Source of the DNA: Streptomyces sp. NBC_00878
Lineage (GTDB): Bacteria > Actinomycetota > Actinomycetes > Streptomycetales > Streptomycetaceae
DNA length: 64,000 nucleotides
Reading direction: 5' to 3'
Assembly (NCBI RefSeq): GCF_026341515.1
Contig: NZ_JAPEOK010000001.1
Location: 5,022,001 to 5,086,000 of the forward strand
The notes under the pieces are model-generated. The model was not told the origin of the DNA. It did not search any database and saw only the letters and a list, made by a program, of their open reading frames with translations. The position numbers and the translations under genes were made by a program. Of this stretch, positions 51,412 through 60,940 are shown in pieces (within the stretch, counting starts at the first letter, position 1; the number at the start of each line of letters is the position of its first letter).

Positions 51412-53001
51412 ATGGCCCGCGTCCCCGCTGCCGCCACCGCTCTGCACCGTGTACGAAGGGCTCCCCGTGCCCTCGTACGCCGCTACCGCGCGCGCCGCAC
51501 ACACCCGGTCGACCCCGTCGTCGAACTCGTCCACCAACCCCACCCGTGGTCCCGCGCCCTCGGGCTCATCGCTGTCGTCCTGCTCGGCGCGTGGCTGGGC
51601 CTGCTGATCGTCGGGAACGTCCGGGCGCCGGTGGGCCCCATGGACACCACGATGACGCTGCGTCCCTCCCTCACGGGCGGCACGAAGATCAACGTCTCGC
51701 CGCTGGGCGCCCTGGAGCTGCGCAGCCACACGGCGCCGCTCCGCCTCGACGTGGACGTCGACCAGCTCGACCCGGTCCGCTCCCAGGCCTTGGTCGACCA
51801 CCCCGAACGCCTCTCCGGCCTCCAGGACGAGGTGGCCCAGGACGTCGGCGACGGCACGCTCGACCTCGCCGTACGGTCCGTCGTCGCCGTCGTCTCCGGT
51901 GCGACCGCGCTCGGCCTCGCGGTCTACCGCCGTCCCCGCCGGGCCCTGGCGGCGGGCGGCCTGGCCCTGACGCTGCTGGCGGCCTCGGGAGTGACGGCCT
52001 TCGCGACGTGGAACCCCAAGTCGGTCCTGGAACCGAAGTTCTCGGGCCTGCTCTCCTCCGCCCCCTCGGTCGTCGGCAACGCCCGCAGCATCGTCAGCGA
52101 ATTCGACGTCTACCAGAAGGAGTTGGCGCGCCTGGTGACGAACGTGACGAAGCTGTACGACGCCACGTCCACGCTCCCGGCCTACGCGCCCGACCCCTCC
52201 ACCGTCCGGGTCCTGCACGTCTCCGACATCCATCTGAACCCGGCGAGCTGGAAGATCATCGCCTCGCTGGTGAAGCAGTACAAGATCAACGTGATCGTCG
52301 ACTCCGGCGACACCATGGACCACGGCACGGCGGCGGAGAACGGCTTCCTGGACCCGGCGGCCGACCTCGGCGCCCCGTACGTGTGGGTGCGCGGGAACCA
52401 CGACTCCGGGATCACCCAGGACTACCTGGAGCGCATGAAGAACGTGCACGTACTCGACGACGGCCGGGCCGTCACGGTCGCGGGCCTGCGGTTCGCGGGC
52501 ATCGGCGACCCGCAGTTCACCCCCGACCGCACGGCCAAGCTGGGCGGCGACCAGGCGGAGGAACTCGCGGGCGCCCGGCTCGCCTCCTCCCTCCGCGACC
52601 AGGAGGCGGCGGGCACCCCCGTCGACATCGCCGTGGCGCACAACCCGACGGCCGCGCGCCAGACGGACGGCGACGTGCCCCTGGTCCTGGCCGGCCACCT
52701 TCACCACCAGGAGATGGAGGTCATGAAGTACGGCACCCGGCTGCGCATCGAGGGCTCCACGGGCGGCAGCGGTCTGCGCGCGGTCGAGGGCAAGAACCCC
52801 GACCCGATCGAGACGTCGATCCTCTACCTCGACCGCGACACCCGCCGCCTCCAGGCCTGGGACGAGATCAAACTCGGCGGCCTGGGCCTCACCACGGCCG
52901 AGGTCAGCCGCCATCTCCCCGAGGAGAACCAGCCGGGCGCGTCGACCACCCCGACCCCTTCCGCCTCCACCCCCTCACCCCCTTCAACCCCCACCCCGTA
53001 A
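51412..53001 (+). CDS. Membrane-anchored metallophosphoesterase
   Basis: A 529-residue protein. Two membrane segments (residues about 50-70 and 155-205) flank an extracytoplasmic domain of about 90 residues. The calcineurin-like phosphoesterase domain has VSDIHLN, DSGDTMDHG, RGNHDSG, VAHNP and GHLHHQE, all five metal-binding blocks. The tail is Pro/Ser/Thr-rich. The family hydrolyses phosphodiesters or pyrophosphate-linked lipids. tRNA-Glu follows. Confidence 0.9.
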   Translation: MARVPAAATALHRVRRAPRALVRRYRARRTHPVDPVVELVHQPHPWSRALGLIAVVLLGAWLGLLIVGNVRAPVGPMDTTMTLRPSLTGGTKINVSPLGALELRSHTAPLRLDVDVDQLDPVRSQALVDHPERLSGLQDEVAQDVGDGTLDLAVRSVVAVVSGATALGLAVYRRPRRALAAGGLALTLLAASGVTAFATWNPKSVLEPKFSGLLSSAPSVVGNARSIVSEFDVYQKELARLVTNVTKLYDATSTLPAYAPDPSTVRVLHVSDIHLNPASWKIIASLVKQYKINVIVDSGDTMDHGTAAENGFLDPAADLGAPYVWVRGNHDSGITQDYLERMKNVHVLDDGRAVTVAGLRFAGIGDPQFTPDRTAKLGGDQAEELAGARLASSLRDQEAAGTPVDIAVAHNPTAARQTDGDVPLVLAGHLHHQEMEVMKYGTRLRIEGSTGGSGLRAVEGKNPDPIETSILYLDRDTRRLQAWDEIKLGGLGLTTAEVSRHLPEENQPGASTTPTPSASTPSPPSTPTP

Positions 53002-53081
53002 ACCGTTTTGGCGATCCCTCCCGCTATCCCATATGCTTTTGACGTCCCCGACGCGCCGCGAGGCGCCCAGGTGGGCCGATA

Positions 53082-53157
53082 GCCCTCATCGTCTAGCGGC
53101 CTAGGACGCCGCCCTTTCAAGGCGGTAGCACGGGTTCGAATCCCGTTGGGGGCACCA
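53082..53157 (+). tRNA. tRNA-Glu (TTC)
   Basis: Acceptor GCCCTCA/TGGGGGC, anticodon loop CTTTCAA, T-arm CGGGTTCGAATCCCG. CCA is encoded at 53155-53157. Confidence 0.95.
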
Positions 53158-53195
53158 GAACGTTTAGTTGTTTTCGCAGGTCAGACAGGCCTTTT

Positions 53196-53227
53196 GCCCT
53201 ACCAATGGGAACCCCCAATGGTAGGGC
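53196..53227 (+). terminator. Hairpin after tRNA-Glu
   Basis: GCCCTACCA (53196-53204) and TGGTAGGGC (53219-53227), followed by TTTTGGTATTTTC. Confidence 0.85.
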
Positions 53228-53429
53228 TTTTGGTATTTTCTGCGCTCGGCAAACCGCAGGCTTCGCGTGATGCCACGGACCGGTTCGCCGCTCCCCCGCC
53301 ACCGTATGCCGCCCATGACGTCCGCTGGGCGCCCCCGCCCGGCCGTGCTCCGGGAGTCCTCGAGGCAGGGCCACGTACGATCGAACGGCGCGGCCTGTAC
53401 TGACAGTTCGGACGCTTCTCGGAGGCCTG

Positions 53430-54077
53430 ATGATCCGTGTCCTTCTCGCCGACGACGAGCACCTGGTCCGCGGTGCGCTCATCGAGCTCCTGCGAGGTGA
53501 GCGCGATCTGAGTGTCGTCGCGGACACCGGTGAGGGGCTCCAGGTCCTGCCCCTCGCCCGGGAGCACCGCCCGGACGTGGCCGTCCTCGACGTGAACCTC
53601 CCGGACCGGAACGGGATCGAGGTGGCGGCACTCCTGCACGAGCAGCTTCCCCGATGCCGCACGCTGCTCGTAACGAGCCTCGGCCGGCCGGCCACGGTGC
53701 GGCTTGCCGTGGAGCGCAACATCGGCGGCTATCTCATGAAGGACGCCGCCCCCGGCGAACTGGCCGCCGCCATCAGGAAGGTGGCCTCCGGGCAGCGGGT
53801 CATCGCTTCCGAGCTGATGCTCGCGGCCTGGGAGAGCAGCCGGATGCCCCTCACCCCGCGCGAGGCCGAGATCCTGATGCGGGCCGCGGAAGGGTCCCCC
53901 GTGCGGGAGATCGCCGCCGCCACGAAGCTGTCCGTCGGCACCGTCCGCAACTACCTCAGCAACTGCGTCACAAAGCTCGGTGCGCGTAGTCGTCTCGACG
54001 CGGTGCGCATTGCGCGTCAAGCGGGATGGCTGCCCCTCGCCGGCGATCGCGCTCCTTCACCGGACACACCACCGTGA
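53430..54077 (+). CDS. NarL/LuxR-family response regulator
   Basis: A 215-residue regulator. The receiver domain covers residues 1-120 (ADDEHLVRGALIELL; phospho-acceptor Asp in DVAVLDVNLP; Lys in YLMKDAAPGE). The LuxR-type helix-turn-helix is LTPREAEILMRAAEGSPVRE and SVGTVRNYLSNCVTKLGARS. GGAGGCCTG precedes the ATG. The 3' end overlaps the facing histidine-kinase gene by 110 bases. It probably responds to that kinase and may control the adjacent PKS cluster. Confidence 0.92.
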   Translation: MIRVLLADDEHLVRGALIELLRGERDLSVVADTGEGLQVLPLAREHRPDVAVLDVNLPDRNGIEVAALLHEQLPRCRTLLVTSLGRPATVRLAVERNIGGYLMKDAAPGELAAAIRKVASGQRVIASELMLAAWESSRMPLTPREAEILMRAAEGSPVREIAAATKLSVGTVRNYLSNCVTKLGARSRLDAVRIARQAGWLPLAGDRAPSPDTPP

Positions 54078-55179
54078 AGCGGAACCATCCGGCGGGGGTG
54101 ACCCGTGCCGTGCACGTACCGCCGAGTTCCGCGGCCCGCGCGGCCAGGTTGCCGAGGCCGTGTCCCGGGGCGACCTCCACGGAGCCCGGCGGCGCGCTCA
54201 CCCCGTTGTTCGCGACGGCCAGTGTGACCGTCTCCCGGTCCTGCCCCAGGGTGATCGCGCACGCATCGGCCTCGCTGTGCCGCAGGACGTTGGTGACGGC
54301 CTCGCCCACCGCGACCGCGAAGAGGTTCTCGACCTCACCCGGTGGAACACGCGCGCCGTCGCGCACGGTCACGACGAGGCCCATGCCGCCCAGCACGGTG
54401 CGGGCGGTGTCCATCTCCTCGTGGAGGGTGCGGTCCCCGAAGCCGTGGGCCATGGACCGCATGTCGGCGAGCACCCCGCGGGTCAGCATGAGCAGCCCCC
54501 GCAGCTCGGAGCGCGCGCGCTCGTCCTCCACGCCCAGGTAGCGGTTGACCAGTTCACCGCGCAGGGCGGCGAACGTCAGCCGGGCCGCCAGCAGATCGTG
54601 CAGGTCGCGCCCGATCCGTATGCGCTCGTCCTGGAGGGCGCGCTGGATCGCGCTGGCCTCCGCCCGTCTCATCCAGCTGAGCCGACAGGCGATCCGCATC
54701 AGGGAAGCGGCCACCAGCCCGATCATCAAGGTGACGGCGAGGGCGACGGCGCTCTCTTCGTACGAGAGGCCACTGAGTCTTTGCGCCGCCCAGTCGGCCG
54801 CCAGCACAGCACCGAACGCCAGGGCCCCCGCCCGCCCGCGCAGAACGGCCAGCACCGATCCGGCCGCGAAACCGCCCATGCCCCGCCATTCGGCGCCGAT
54901 GAGAAACAGCGGCGCGTACGTCAGCACCACCTGGAGGGCCAGAGTCCACGGCGCGAGGGGTCGCCTCAGCCGCTTGGTCACGGGAGCGCTGTGCAGTGTC
55001 TGCAGGAGCACGAGGGCGGCCAGGAGCGACGGCCAGAGGGCGATCGGCGATCTCCCCTCGCCTCCCCGGGGCACCACCAGAGGCCCCGACGATCCCTGCA
55101 GCGCCACACCGCACTGCAGTCCGCATATGACGAATGTTGTGATCCATGCCATCGAAACGTCTCGCTGGAGTTTACTCAT
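53968..55179 (-). CDS. NarL-type sensor histidine kinase
   Basis: A 403-residue kinase. I start it at the ATG at 55179 after GGGGGTGGA. About five membrane segments (residues 10-165) precede the dimerisation domain with the phospho-acceptor His in RIGRDLHDLLAARL. The ATPase domain has the N box GEAVTNVLRHSEA and the G box GHGLGNLAARAAELGG. No extracytoplasmic sensor domain of size is present, so the signal may be membrane-derived. It is convergent with the response regulator and divergent from the PKS operon. Confidence 0.9.
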   Translation of the reverse strand: MSKLQRDVSMAWITTFVICGLQCGVALQGSSGPLVVPRGGEGRSPIALWPSLLAALVLLQTLHSAPVTKRLRRPLAPWTLALQVVLTYAPLFLIGAEWRGMGGFAAGSVLAVLRGRAGALAFGAVLAADWAAQRLSGLSYEESAVALAVTLMIGLVAASLMRIACRLSWMRRAEASAIQRALQDERIRIGRDLHDLLAARLTFAALRGELVNRYLGVEDERARSELRGLLMLTRGVLADMRSMAHGFGDRTLHEEMDTARTVLGGMGLVVTVRDGARVPPGEVENLFAVAVGEAVTNVLRHSEADACAITLGQDRETVTLAVANNGVSAPPGSVEVAPGHGLGNLAARAAELGGTCTARVTPAGWFRFTVVCPVKERDRRRGAAIPLDAQCAPRRDDYAHRAL

Positions 55180-55355
55180 TCCACCCCCGCGGGCCATCGG
55201 CAGCCGATCCAGCGCCAACTCCCGAATCATAAACAAGCGATCAGCGATGTGCGCGGAAATACCGAGACCAGCCTCGCATCCCCATCACCTACATGGCACA
55301 TGAAATATTGTCGACTCCTGCCCGTCACCGGCTCGTCATTTCATTTCACGCGGAT

Positions 55356-55377
55356 CGATTCGGATCGATCCGAATCG
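55356..55377. promoter_or_regulatory. 22-bp perfect palindrome upstream of the PKS operon
   Basis: The half-site CGATTCGGATC is repeated as its complement with no spacer. It lies in the 368-base region between the divergent kinase and KS-alpha genes, about 170 bases before KS-alpha. It is a good candidate operator. The rest of 55180-55547 has no gene. Confidence 0.65.
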
Positions 55378-55547
55378 CCGCGGAAACACCGAATATCGGC
55401 CACCGCGGCGAAATCGATACCCGTCCCGGACCCCATCCGCTCCCGAGCCGGGCTCAAGTGGGCCCCTGGAGTGTTGCCCCCGTCAACGCAGCGCAGGCAC
55501 GACCGGAGAGGCTTTCGGACCATGGCGGATTACACGGGAGGCACGCG

Positions 55548-56816
55548 ATGAACCGGCGGGTGGTGATCACGGGAATGGGTGTGCGGACACCGGGCGGAGC
55601 CGGCACGAAGGAGTTCTGGGAACTGCTGACCGCGGGACGCACCGCTACCCGGCCCATCACGTTCTTCGACGCCTCACCCTTTCGTTCCCGAATCGCGGGA
55701 GAAGCCGACTTCGACGGACGGGCGGAGGGGTTCAGCCCGCGGGAGCTGAGGCGAATGGACAGGGCAACGCAATTCGCCGTGGCATGTACGCGGGACGCGG
55801 TCGCCGACAGCGGCCTGGACTTTACGTCGTCCGACCCGCACCGGGTCGGCGTGGTGCTCGGCAGCGCTGTCGCCTCGGCGACCAGTCTGGAGCGGGAATA
55901 TCTGGTGATGTCCGACGCGGGCCGCGAGTGGCTCGTCGACCCCGCGCACCTGTCGCCGTACATGTTCGACTACCTCAGCCCCGGTGTGATGCCCGCCGAG
56001 GTCGCCTGGGAGGTGGGGGCCGAAGGACCCGTCACGATGGTCTCCGACGGCTGCACGTCGGGGCTCGACGCGGTGGGATACGGCGTCCAGCTCATCCGCG
56101 AGGGCGCCGCGGACACGGTGCTGGCGGGCGCCGCGGACACCCCCGTATCGCCGATCGTCGTCGCCTGCTTCGACGCGATCAAGGCGACGACGCCCCGCAA
56201 CGACGAGCCCGCGACCGCGTCGCGTCCCTTCGACGGCACCCGCAACGGCTTCGTCCTGGCCGAGGGCGCGGCGATGTTCGTTCTGGAGGAGCACGAGGCG
56301 GCGCGGGCCCGCGGGGCGACGGTCTACGCCGAGATCGGCGGCTACGCCACCCGCAGCAACGCGTATCACATGACCGGCCTGAAGAAGGACGGCCGGGAGA
56401 TGGCCGAGGCGATCCGCGCCGCGCTCGACGAGGCACGGCTCGACCGCACCGTGGTCGACTACGTCAACGCCCATGGCTCCGGCACGAAACAGAACGACCG
56501 GCACGAGACGGCCGCCTTCAAGCGGAGCCTGGGACCGCACGCCCACGACGTGCCGGTGAGCTCGATCAAGTCGATGGTGGGGCACTCCCTGGGAGCGATC
56601 GGATCCATCGAGATCGCCGCGTCCGCGCTGGCGATCAAGTACGGCGTGGTGCCGCCGACAGCCAACCTGCGCACCCCCGACCCGGAGTGCGACCTGGACT
56701 ACGTGCCGCTCACCGCCCGGGAGCAGCGGGTGGACACGGTCCTGACCGTGGGCAGCGGATTCGGCGGCTTCCAGAGCGCCATGGTGCTGCACGCTCCTGA
56801 GGTGAGGGCCGCATGA
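55548..56816 (+). CDS. Type II PKS ketosynthase alpha subunit
   Basis: A 422-residue condensing enzyme. The start is the ATG at 55548 after GGGAGGCACGCG. The active-site Cys is in [11 protein letters not shown], and the catalytic His residues in [15 protein letters not shown] and [13 protein letters not shown]. With the chain length factor and ACP it builds the poly-beta-ketone backbone of an aromatic polyketide. The next gene overlaps by 4 bases, as is usual for KS-alpha/CLF pairs. Confidence 0.95.
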   Translation: MNRRVVITGMGVRTPGGAGTKEFWELLTAGRTATRPITFFDASPFRSRIAGEADFDGRAEGFSPRELRRMDRATQFAVACTRDAVADSGLDFTSSDPHRVGVVLGSAVASATSLEREYLVMSDAGREWLVDPAHLSPYMFDYLSPGVMPAEVAWEVGAEGPVTMVSDGCTSGLDAVGYGVQLIREGAADTVLAGAADTPVSPIVVACFDAIKATTPRNDEPATASRPFDGTRNGFVLAEGAAMFVLEEHEAARARGATVYAEIGGYATRSNAYHMTGLKKDGREMAEAIRAALDEARLDRTVVDYVNAHGSGTKQNDRHETAAFKRSLGPHAHDVPVSSIKSMVGHSLGAIGSIEIAASALAIKYGVVPPTANLRTPDPECDLDYVPLTAREQRVDTVLTVGSGFGGFQSAMVLHAPEVRAA

Positions 56817-58036
56817 GCGACGTCCGCACGGTGGTGACCGGGCTCGGCGTATTGGCACCCACCGGCCTGGGCACCGAGGAGTACTGGAAGGCGCTGCTCG
56901 CCGGCGAGAACGCCATCGCCCGGCTCAGCCGCTTCGACCCGGCCGGCTATCCGGCGACGCTCGCGGGCGAGATCCGGGACTTCGACGCCACGCGGCATCT
57001 GCCGAACAGGCTGCTGCCGCAGACCGACGTCTCCACGCGCTACGCGATCGCCGCGGCGGACTGGGCGCTGACCGACGCCGGTGTCGGTCCCGAGTCCGGT
57101 CTCGCCGACTACGACATGGGGGTCGTCACGTCGACGGCGCAGGGCGGATTCGACTTCACGCACCGGGAGTTCCACAAGCTGTGGAACCAGGGCCCCCAGT
57201 ACGTCAGCGTCTACGAGTCCTTCGCCTGGTTCTACGCGGTCAACACCGGACAGATCTCGATTCGCAACGGCATGCGCGGTCCGAGCGCGGCACTCGTCGG
57301 CGAACAGGCGGGCGGCCTGGACGCCGTGGGCCACGCCCGCCGCACCGTCCGGCGCGGTACTCCCCTCGTACTGAGCGGAGGGGTCGACTCGGCCTTCGAT
57401 CCATGGGGCTGGTCCGCCCAGCTGGCCGGTGGACGGGTCACCGCCTCCGCAGATCCCGAGCGTGCCTATCTGCCCTTCGACCGCGAGGCCGACGGCCATG
57501 TCCCCGGTGAGGGGGGCGCGATCCTCGTCCTCGAGGACCTCGCCACGGCCAGGGAGCGCGGCGCCGAGCGGATCTACGGCGAGGTCGCCGGATACGCGGC
57601 CACCTTCGACCCGGCGCCCGGATCCGGGCGGCCCCCGGGCCTCCGGCGTGCCGCCGAACTCGCTCTCGCCGACGCGGGCCTCGATCCCTCCGACATCGGG
57701 GTGGTCTTCGCCGACGCGGCGGCGGTCCCCGCACTGGACCGGGCCGAGGCACAGGCACTGCGCCAGCTCTTCGGCGTACGCGGCGTCCCGGTGACCGCGC
57801 CCAAGACGCTCACCGGGCGGATGTACGCCGGCGGCGGCCCGGCCGACATCGTCGCGGCGTTCCTCAGCCTGCGCGACCAGATCGCTCCGGCCACCGCCCA
57901 CACCCACTCCGTACCGGACGACTACGGCCTCGACCTGGTCCTCGGCGAGCCGCGCGCACTGCGGACCCGGGCGGCGCTCGTCCTGGCCCGCGGACGGCAT
58001 GGATTCAACTCGGCCGTGGTGCTCACCACCGCCTGA
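56813..58036 (+). CDS. Type II PKS chain length factor (KS beta)
   Basis: A 407-residue KS-like partner. The active-site Cys is replaced by Gln in [12 protein letters not shown], the signature of a chain length factor, which decarboxylates malonyl-ACP and sets chain length. It forms a heterodimer with the upstream KS alpha and starts in an ATGA overlap. The chain length of the product cannot be read reliably by eye. Confidence 0.94.
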   Translation: MSDVRTVVTGLGVLAPTGLGTEEYWKALLAGENAIARLSRFDPAGYPATLAGEIRDFDATRHLPNRLLPQTDVSTRYAIAAADWALTDAGVGPESGLADYDMGVVTSTAQGGFDFTHREFHKLWNQGPQYVSVYESFAWFYAVNTGQISIRNGMRGPSAALVGEQAGGLDAVGHARRTVRRGTPLVLSGGVDSAFDPWGWSAQLAGGRVTASADPERAYLPFDREADGHVPGEGGAILVLEDLATARERGAERIYGEVAGYAATFDPAPGSGRPPGLRRAAELALADAGLDPSDIGVVFADAAAVPALDRAEAQALRQLFGVRGVPVTAPKTLTGRMYAGGGPADIVAAFLSLRDQIAPATAHTHSVPDDYGLDLVLGEPRALRTRAALVLARGRHGFNSAVVLTTA

Positions 58037-58087
58037 TCAACCACTCACACAATCCGCTGCACGCGGCACACAAGGGAGACAACCGCC

Positions 58088-58345
58088 ATGGCACAGATGA
58101 CCCTGGACGAACTCCGCACGACGCTCATCGCCTGCGCGGGCGAGGACGATTCCACGGACCTCAGCGGCGACATCCTCGACATGGCCTTCGACGACCTGGG
58201 CTACGACTCGCTGGCACGGATGGAGAGCGCCGCCAGGATCGAGCGCGAGTACGGCATCGCGCTCCCCGACGAGGCCGTCGCCGATGCGGAGACTCCCCGG
58301 GCCCTGCTGGACCTCGTCAACGGCATCACCGCGGCGTCCGCCTGA
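58088..58345 (+). CDS. Type II PKS acyl carrier protein
   Basis: An 85-residue ACP. The phosphopantetheine Ser is in DLGYDSLARMES. GGGAGACAACCGCC precedes the ATG. It follows the CLF by 51 bases, completing the minimal PKS. Confidence 0.94.
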   Translation: MAQMTLDELRTTLIACAGEDDSTDLSGDILDMAFDDLGYDSLARMESAARIEREYGIALPDEAVADAETPRALLDLVNGITAASA

Positions 58346-58440
58346 GCACGACGGCGTGACGAGGGCCCGTCCCACCGCGGAACGGGTCCTCACCCCCGTC
58401 CGCTTCCCCCACCGTCCCGACATCCCGAGCAGGAGACCCG

Positions 58441-59385
58441 ATGGCCTCTGTCACTCCGCTCCACCGCACCGAGCACACCTGGACCACCGACGCGCCGGCG
58501 GACGTCCTGTACGCCCTCGTCGCGGATGTCACCCGCTGGCCCGCGATCTTCGAACCCACCGTTCACGTACGGCACATCGAGCGGTCGGCGCGGTCCGAGC
58601 GCTTCGAGATCTGGGCCGTGATGAACGGCGAGGTCGCGCACTGGACGTCACACCGTGTCCGCGACGCCGACCGCCACTGCGTCACGTTCCGTCAGGAGCA
58701 CGCCAGGCCCCCCGTCACCTCGATGTCCGGCAGCTGGCTCTTCCGCGAACTCCCCACCGGAAAGACGGAGATCGTGCTGCGCCACCGGTTCACCGTGGAG
58801 GACGACGACCCTTCCGCGGTCAGCGCCGTATCGGCGGCCCTCGACCGCAACAGCGCGCGCGAACTCGCCGCTCTGACCCAGGTCGCCGGGGCCGGACACC
58901 CCGTGGACGAACTCGTCTTCGCCTTCACCGACACCATCGAGCTGACCGGCACCGCCGCCGAGGCGTACTCGTTCGTCGCCCATGCCGAGCGCTGGCCGGA
59001 TCTGCTGCCCCATGTGGCCCGGGTACGGCTCACGGAGAACGAACAGCGTGTGCAGGACCTGGAGATGGAGACCGTCACCGCGGACGGCGCCCGGCACACC
59101 ACCCGCTCGTCGCGGATCTGCCGCCCCGGGCAGTGGATCGCGTACAAGCAGCAGATCACGCCACGGCTGCTGAGCGGGCACAGCGGTGAGTGGACTTTCA
59201 CCGACGGCCCTTCGGGGTCGGGGGCGGTCGCCACCGCCCGGCACGTCGTGGCGATCGCTCCCGGTGCGGTCGCCGAGGTGCTCGGCGCGCACGCCTCTTT
59301 GGCCGACGCCCGCGCCTACGTCCGGGAGGCACTCGGCCGCAACAGCCGCACCACGCTGGAACACTCTGCCGCGGTCAGGGCCTGA
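58441..59385 (+). CDS. Polyketide aromatase/cyclase, two START-like domains
   Basis: A 314-residue protein with two Bet v1-like/SRPBCC domains. The first opens with HTWTTDAPADVLYALVADVT and the second with DTIELTGTAAEAYSFVAHAE; both have the RWP that follows the first helix. Didomain enzymes of this type (ActVII/TcmN-like) cyclise and aromatise the first ring, usually of reduced polyketides. No ketoreductase gene is in the window, so one may lie outside, or the pathway may be unreduced. It is the last gene of the rightward operon and ends in the 64-bp palindrome. Confidence 0.9.
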   Translation: MASVTPLHRTEHTWTTDAPADVLYALVADVTRWPAIFEPTVHVRHIERSARSERFEIWAVMNGEVAHWTSHRVRDADRHCVTFRQEHARPPVTSMSGSWLFRELPTGKTEIVLRHRFTVEDDDPSAVSAVSAALDRNSARELAALTQVAGAGHPVDELVFAFTDTIELTGTAAEAYSFVAHAERWPDLLPHVARVRLTENEQRVQDLEMETVTADGARHTTRSSRICRPGQWIAYKQQITPRLLSGHSGEWTFTDGPSGSGAVATARHVVAIAPGAVAEVLGAHASLADARAYVREALGRNSRTTLEHSAAVRA

Positions 59386-59444
59386 GCTGTGTACGAAGGG
59401 GGGGCTGCCCGGCCGGGCAGCCCCCCCTTCGTACACAGCTCAGG
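59381..59444. terminator. 64-bp perfect palindrome between convergent PKS operons
   Basis: The 32-bp arms (59381-59412 and 59413-59444) are exact complements with no spacer. It contains the stop codons of both the aromatase/cyclase and the ABM gene. As RNA either strand would form a very stable hairpin, so it should act as a bidirectional terminator. Confidence 0.85.
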
Positions 59445-59793
59445 AAGGGGAGACGGCCGCCGCCACCGTGCGGTAGGGGTGGCAGGCCACCAGGTCCGGT
59501 CCGGCCTGCACTCCGGGCAGAGACCGCATCTCGCGGCCGAGCGCCGCGCGGTCCTCGTCGGTGGCGAGGAACTCCCGGTAGCACTCCTCGTCGCGCCAGT
59601 CGGCCACGAGCACGACCTGTCCTCCGTCGGTGCTCAGGTGGACGGTCGCGCGCAGGAAGCCCCTGCGGTGCCGTACCCAGCCCTCCGCCCCCTTGAGGAA
59701 CAGGCCGGCGACGGCGCGCTGGGTGGACGGACCGTCCACCCGGGTGGTGATGACGGCGGTGAACGTGCCCTCGTCCGGCGCCGGTCGGCTCAT
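59440..59793 (-). CDS. Antibiotic biosynthesis monooxygenase (ABM) domain protein
   Basis: A 117-residue single ABM domain (EGTFTAVITTRVDGPSTQRA, then QVVLVADWRDEECYREFLAT). Such cofactor-free or quinone-forming oxygenases act on anthrone-type intermediates. Of two adjacent ATGs I take the second at 59793, with GGGAGGC 3-5 bases further upstream. Its start overlaps the stop of the flavin enzyme gene. The stop codon lies in the palindrome. Confidence 0.85.
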   Translation of the reverse strand: MSRPAPDEGTFTAVITTRVDGPSTQRAVAGLFLKGAEGWVRHRRGFLRATVHLSTDGGQVVLVADWRDEECYREFLATDEDRAALGREMRSLPGVQAGPDLVACHPYRTVAAAVSPS

Positions 59794-60878
59794 CATGCCT
59801 CCCGTGCCGCGTGGGCAGCGGCGCCGAACGCCGTGGCGGCCGTGGGGAACCTGAGGACGGCGTGGGTCGTCGCCGTGCTGACGTCCCGCCACACACGCTG
59901 GGCGGGGTGGGCCTCGGACTGTCCTCGCGTGCCGTGTGCGCGAAACAGCCGTCCCGTCGCGGTGGCGAGCAACTCCGCCGCCACGGCGCAGTCCCTCGTC
60001 GCGCGGGCGGTGAGCAGAGGGCTGTACTCGCCCGCGTCGGCGGCGGCCGCCGTCCGCTCCAGCAGGAGCTGCGCCGCGTCGATCTCGGCGCCCGCGCGCA
60101 CCACTTCGGGTTGCGGTGCCTCCCAGTCAGTCCAGCGGCGCAGCAACCCGCGTGCGGCGCCCAGGACCGGTGCGACGAAGGACAGCCCGTTGACCGCCCG
60201 GTGCGGGACCCGGTAGCACCTGCCTCCCCGGTCGCTGCCACGGAGCAGATCGTCGTACGGAAACGACAGGTGCGCGGGGACGACGGCGCCCTCCACCACC
60301 AGCGTGTGGCTGCCGGTGGCACGCATCCCGACGCTGTCCCAGGTCTCCTTGATCCGGTATGTGCTCCGGGGCACGGCGAAGAACCTCAGTTCACCGCCCC
60401 CGACGCCGGGGACCCGGCCGCAGAGCAGCGCCCAGTCGGAGAAGTCGACGCCGCTCACATAGGGCCACGCGCCGTCGAGGAGCCAGCCGCCGTCCGTCGC
60501 CGTGGCCGAGCCGGACGGGACGAGTCCGCCGACGAGCAGAGTGTCCGGGCCCTCGCGCCACACCGCCCCGCCGCCCTCCTCGGGCAGGAAGGCGGCCATG
60601 CGCCCCACCTGGGCTCCGAGCGACGCGATCCAGGCCGTGGAGGTGCACCCTTCCGCGAGCACGGAGACGGCATCGAGGAGTTCGGTGAATCCGCCTTCCT
60701 GCCCGCCCCGGCGCTCCGGTACGAAGTGACGCGCGAATCCGGCGGCCAGCAGGGCCTTCACCGGCTCGGGCGCGAGCCGCCGGTCGGTGTCCGCCTGGGC
60801 CGCGTACGCCGCCGCCACCTGCAGGGCGTCGCGGGCCGTCGCCCGCAACCCGTTGGCCGACAGGGGGTGTTGGGGCAT
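59793..60878 (-). CDS. Acyl-CoA-dehydrogenase-like flavin monooxygenase
   Basis: A 361-residue flavoprotein of the two-component hydroxylase type (ActVA-ORF5/HpaB-like). Blocks are FARHFVPERRGGQEGGFTEL, TSTAWIASLGAQVGRMAAFL, SWDSVGMRATGSHTLVVEG-like segment and the C-terminal helical domain with RLFRAHGTRGQSEAHPAQRV. Such enzymes hydroxylate aromatic polyketides with reduced flavin supplied by a separate reductase. An upstream GTG at 60881 with a slightly better distance to AAGGAG is an alternative start. Confidence 0.84.
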   Translation of the reverse strand: MPQHPLSANGLRATARDALQVAAAYAAQADTDRRLAPEPVKALLAAGFARHFVPERRGGQEGGFTELLDAVSVLAEGCTSTAWIASLGAQVGRMAAFLPEEGGGAVWREGPDTLLVGGLVPSGSATATDGGWLLDGAWPYVSGVDFSDWALLCGRVPGVGGGELRFFAVPRSTYRIKETWDSVGMRATGSHTLVVEGAVVPAHLSFPYDDLLRGSDRGGRCYRVPHRAVNGLSFVAPVLGAARGLLRRWTDWEAPQPEVVRAGAEIDAAQLLLERTAAAADAGEYSPLLTARATRDCAVAAELLATATGRLFRAHGTRGQSEAHPAQRVWRDVSTATTHAVLRFPTAATAFGAAAHAAREA

Positions 60879-60940
60879 CACTGCACACACTCTCCTTGTT
60901 CTCGAAGGCCGTCCCGAAGTCCGTCCCGAAGGCCGCGCGC

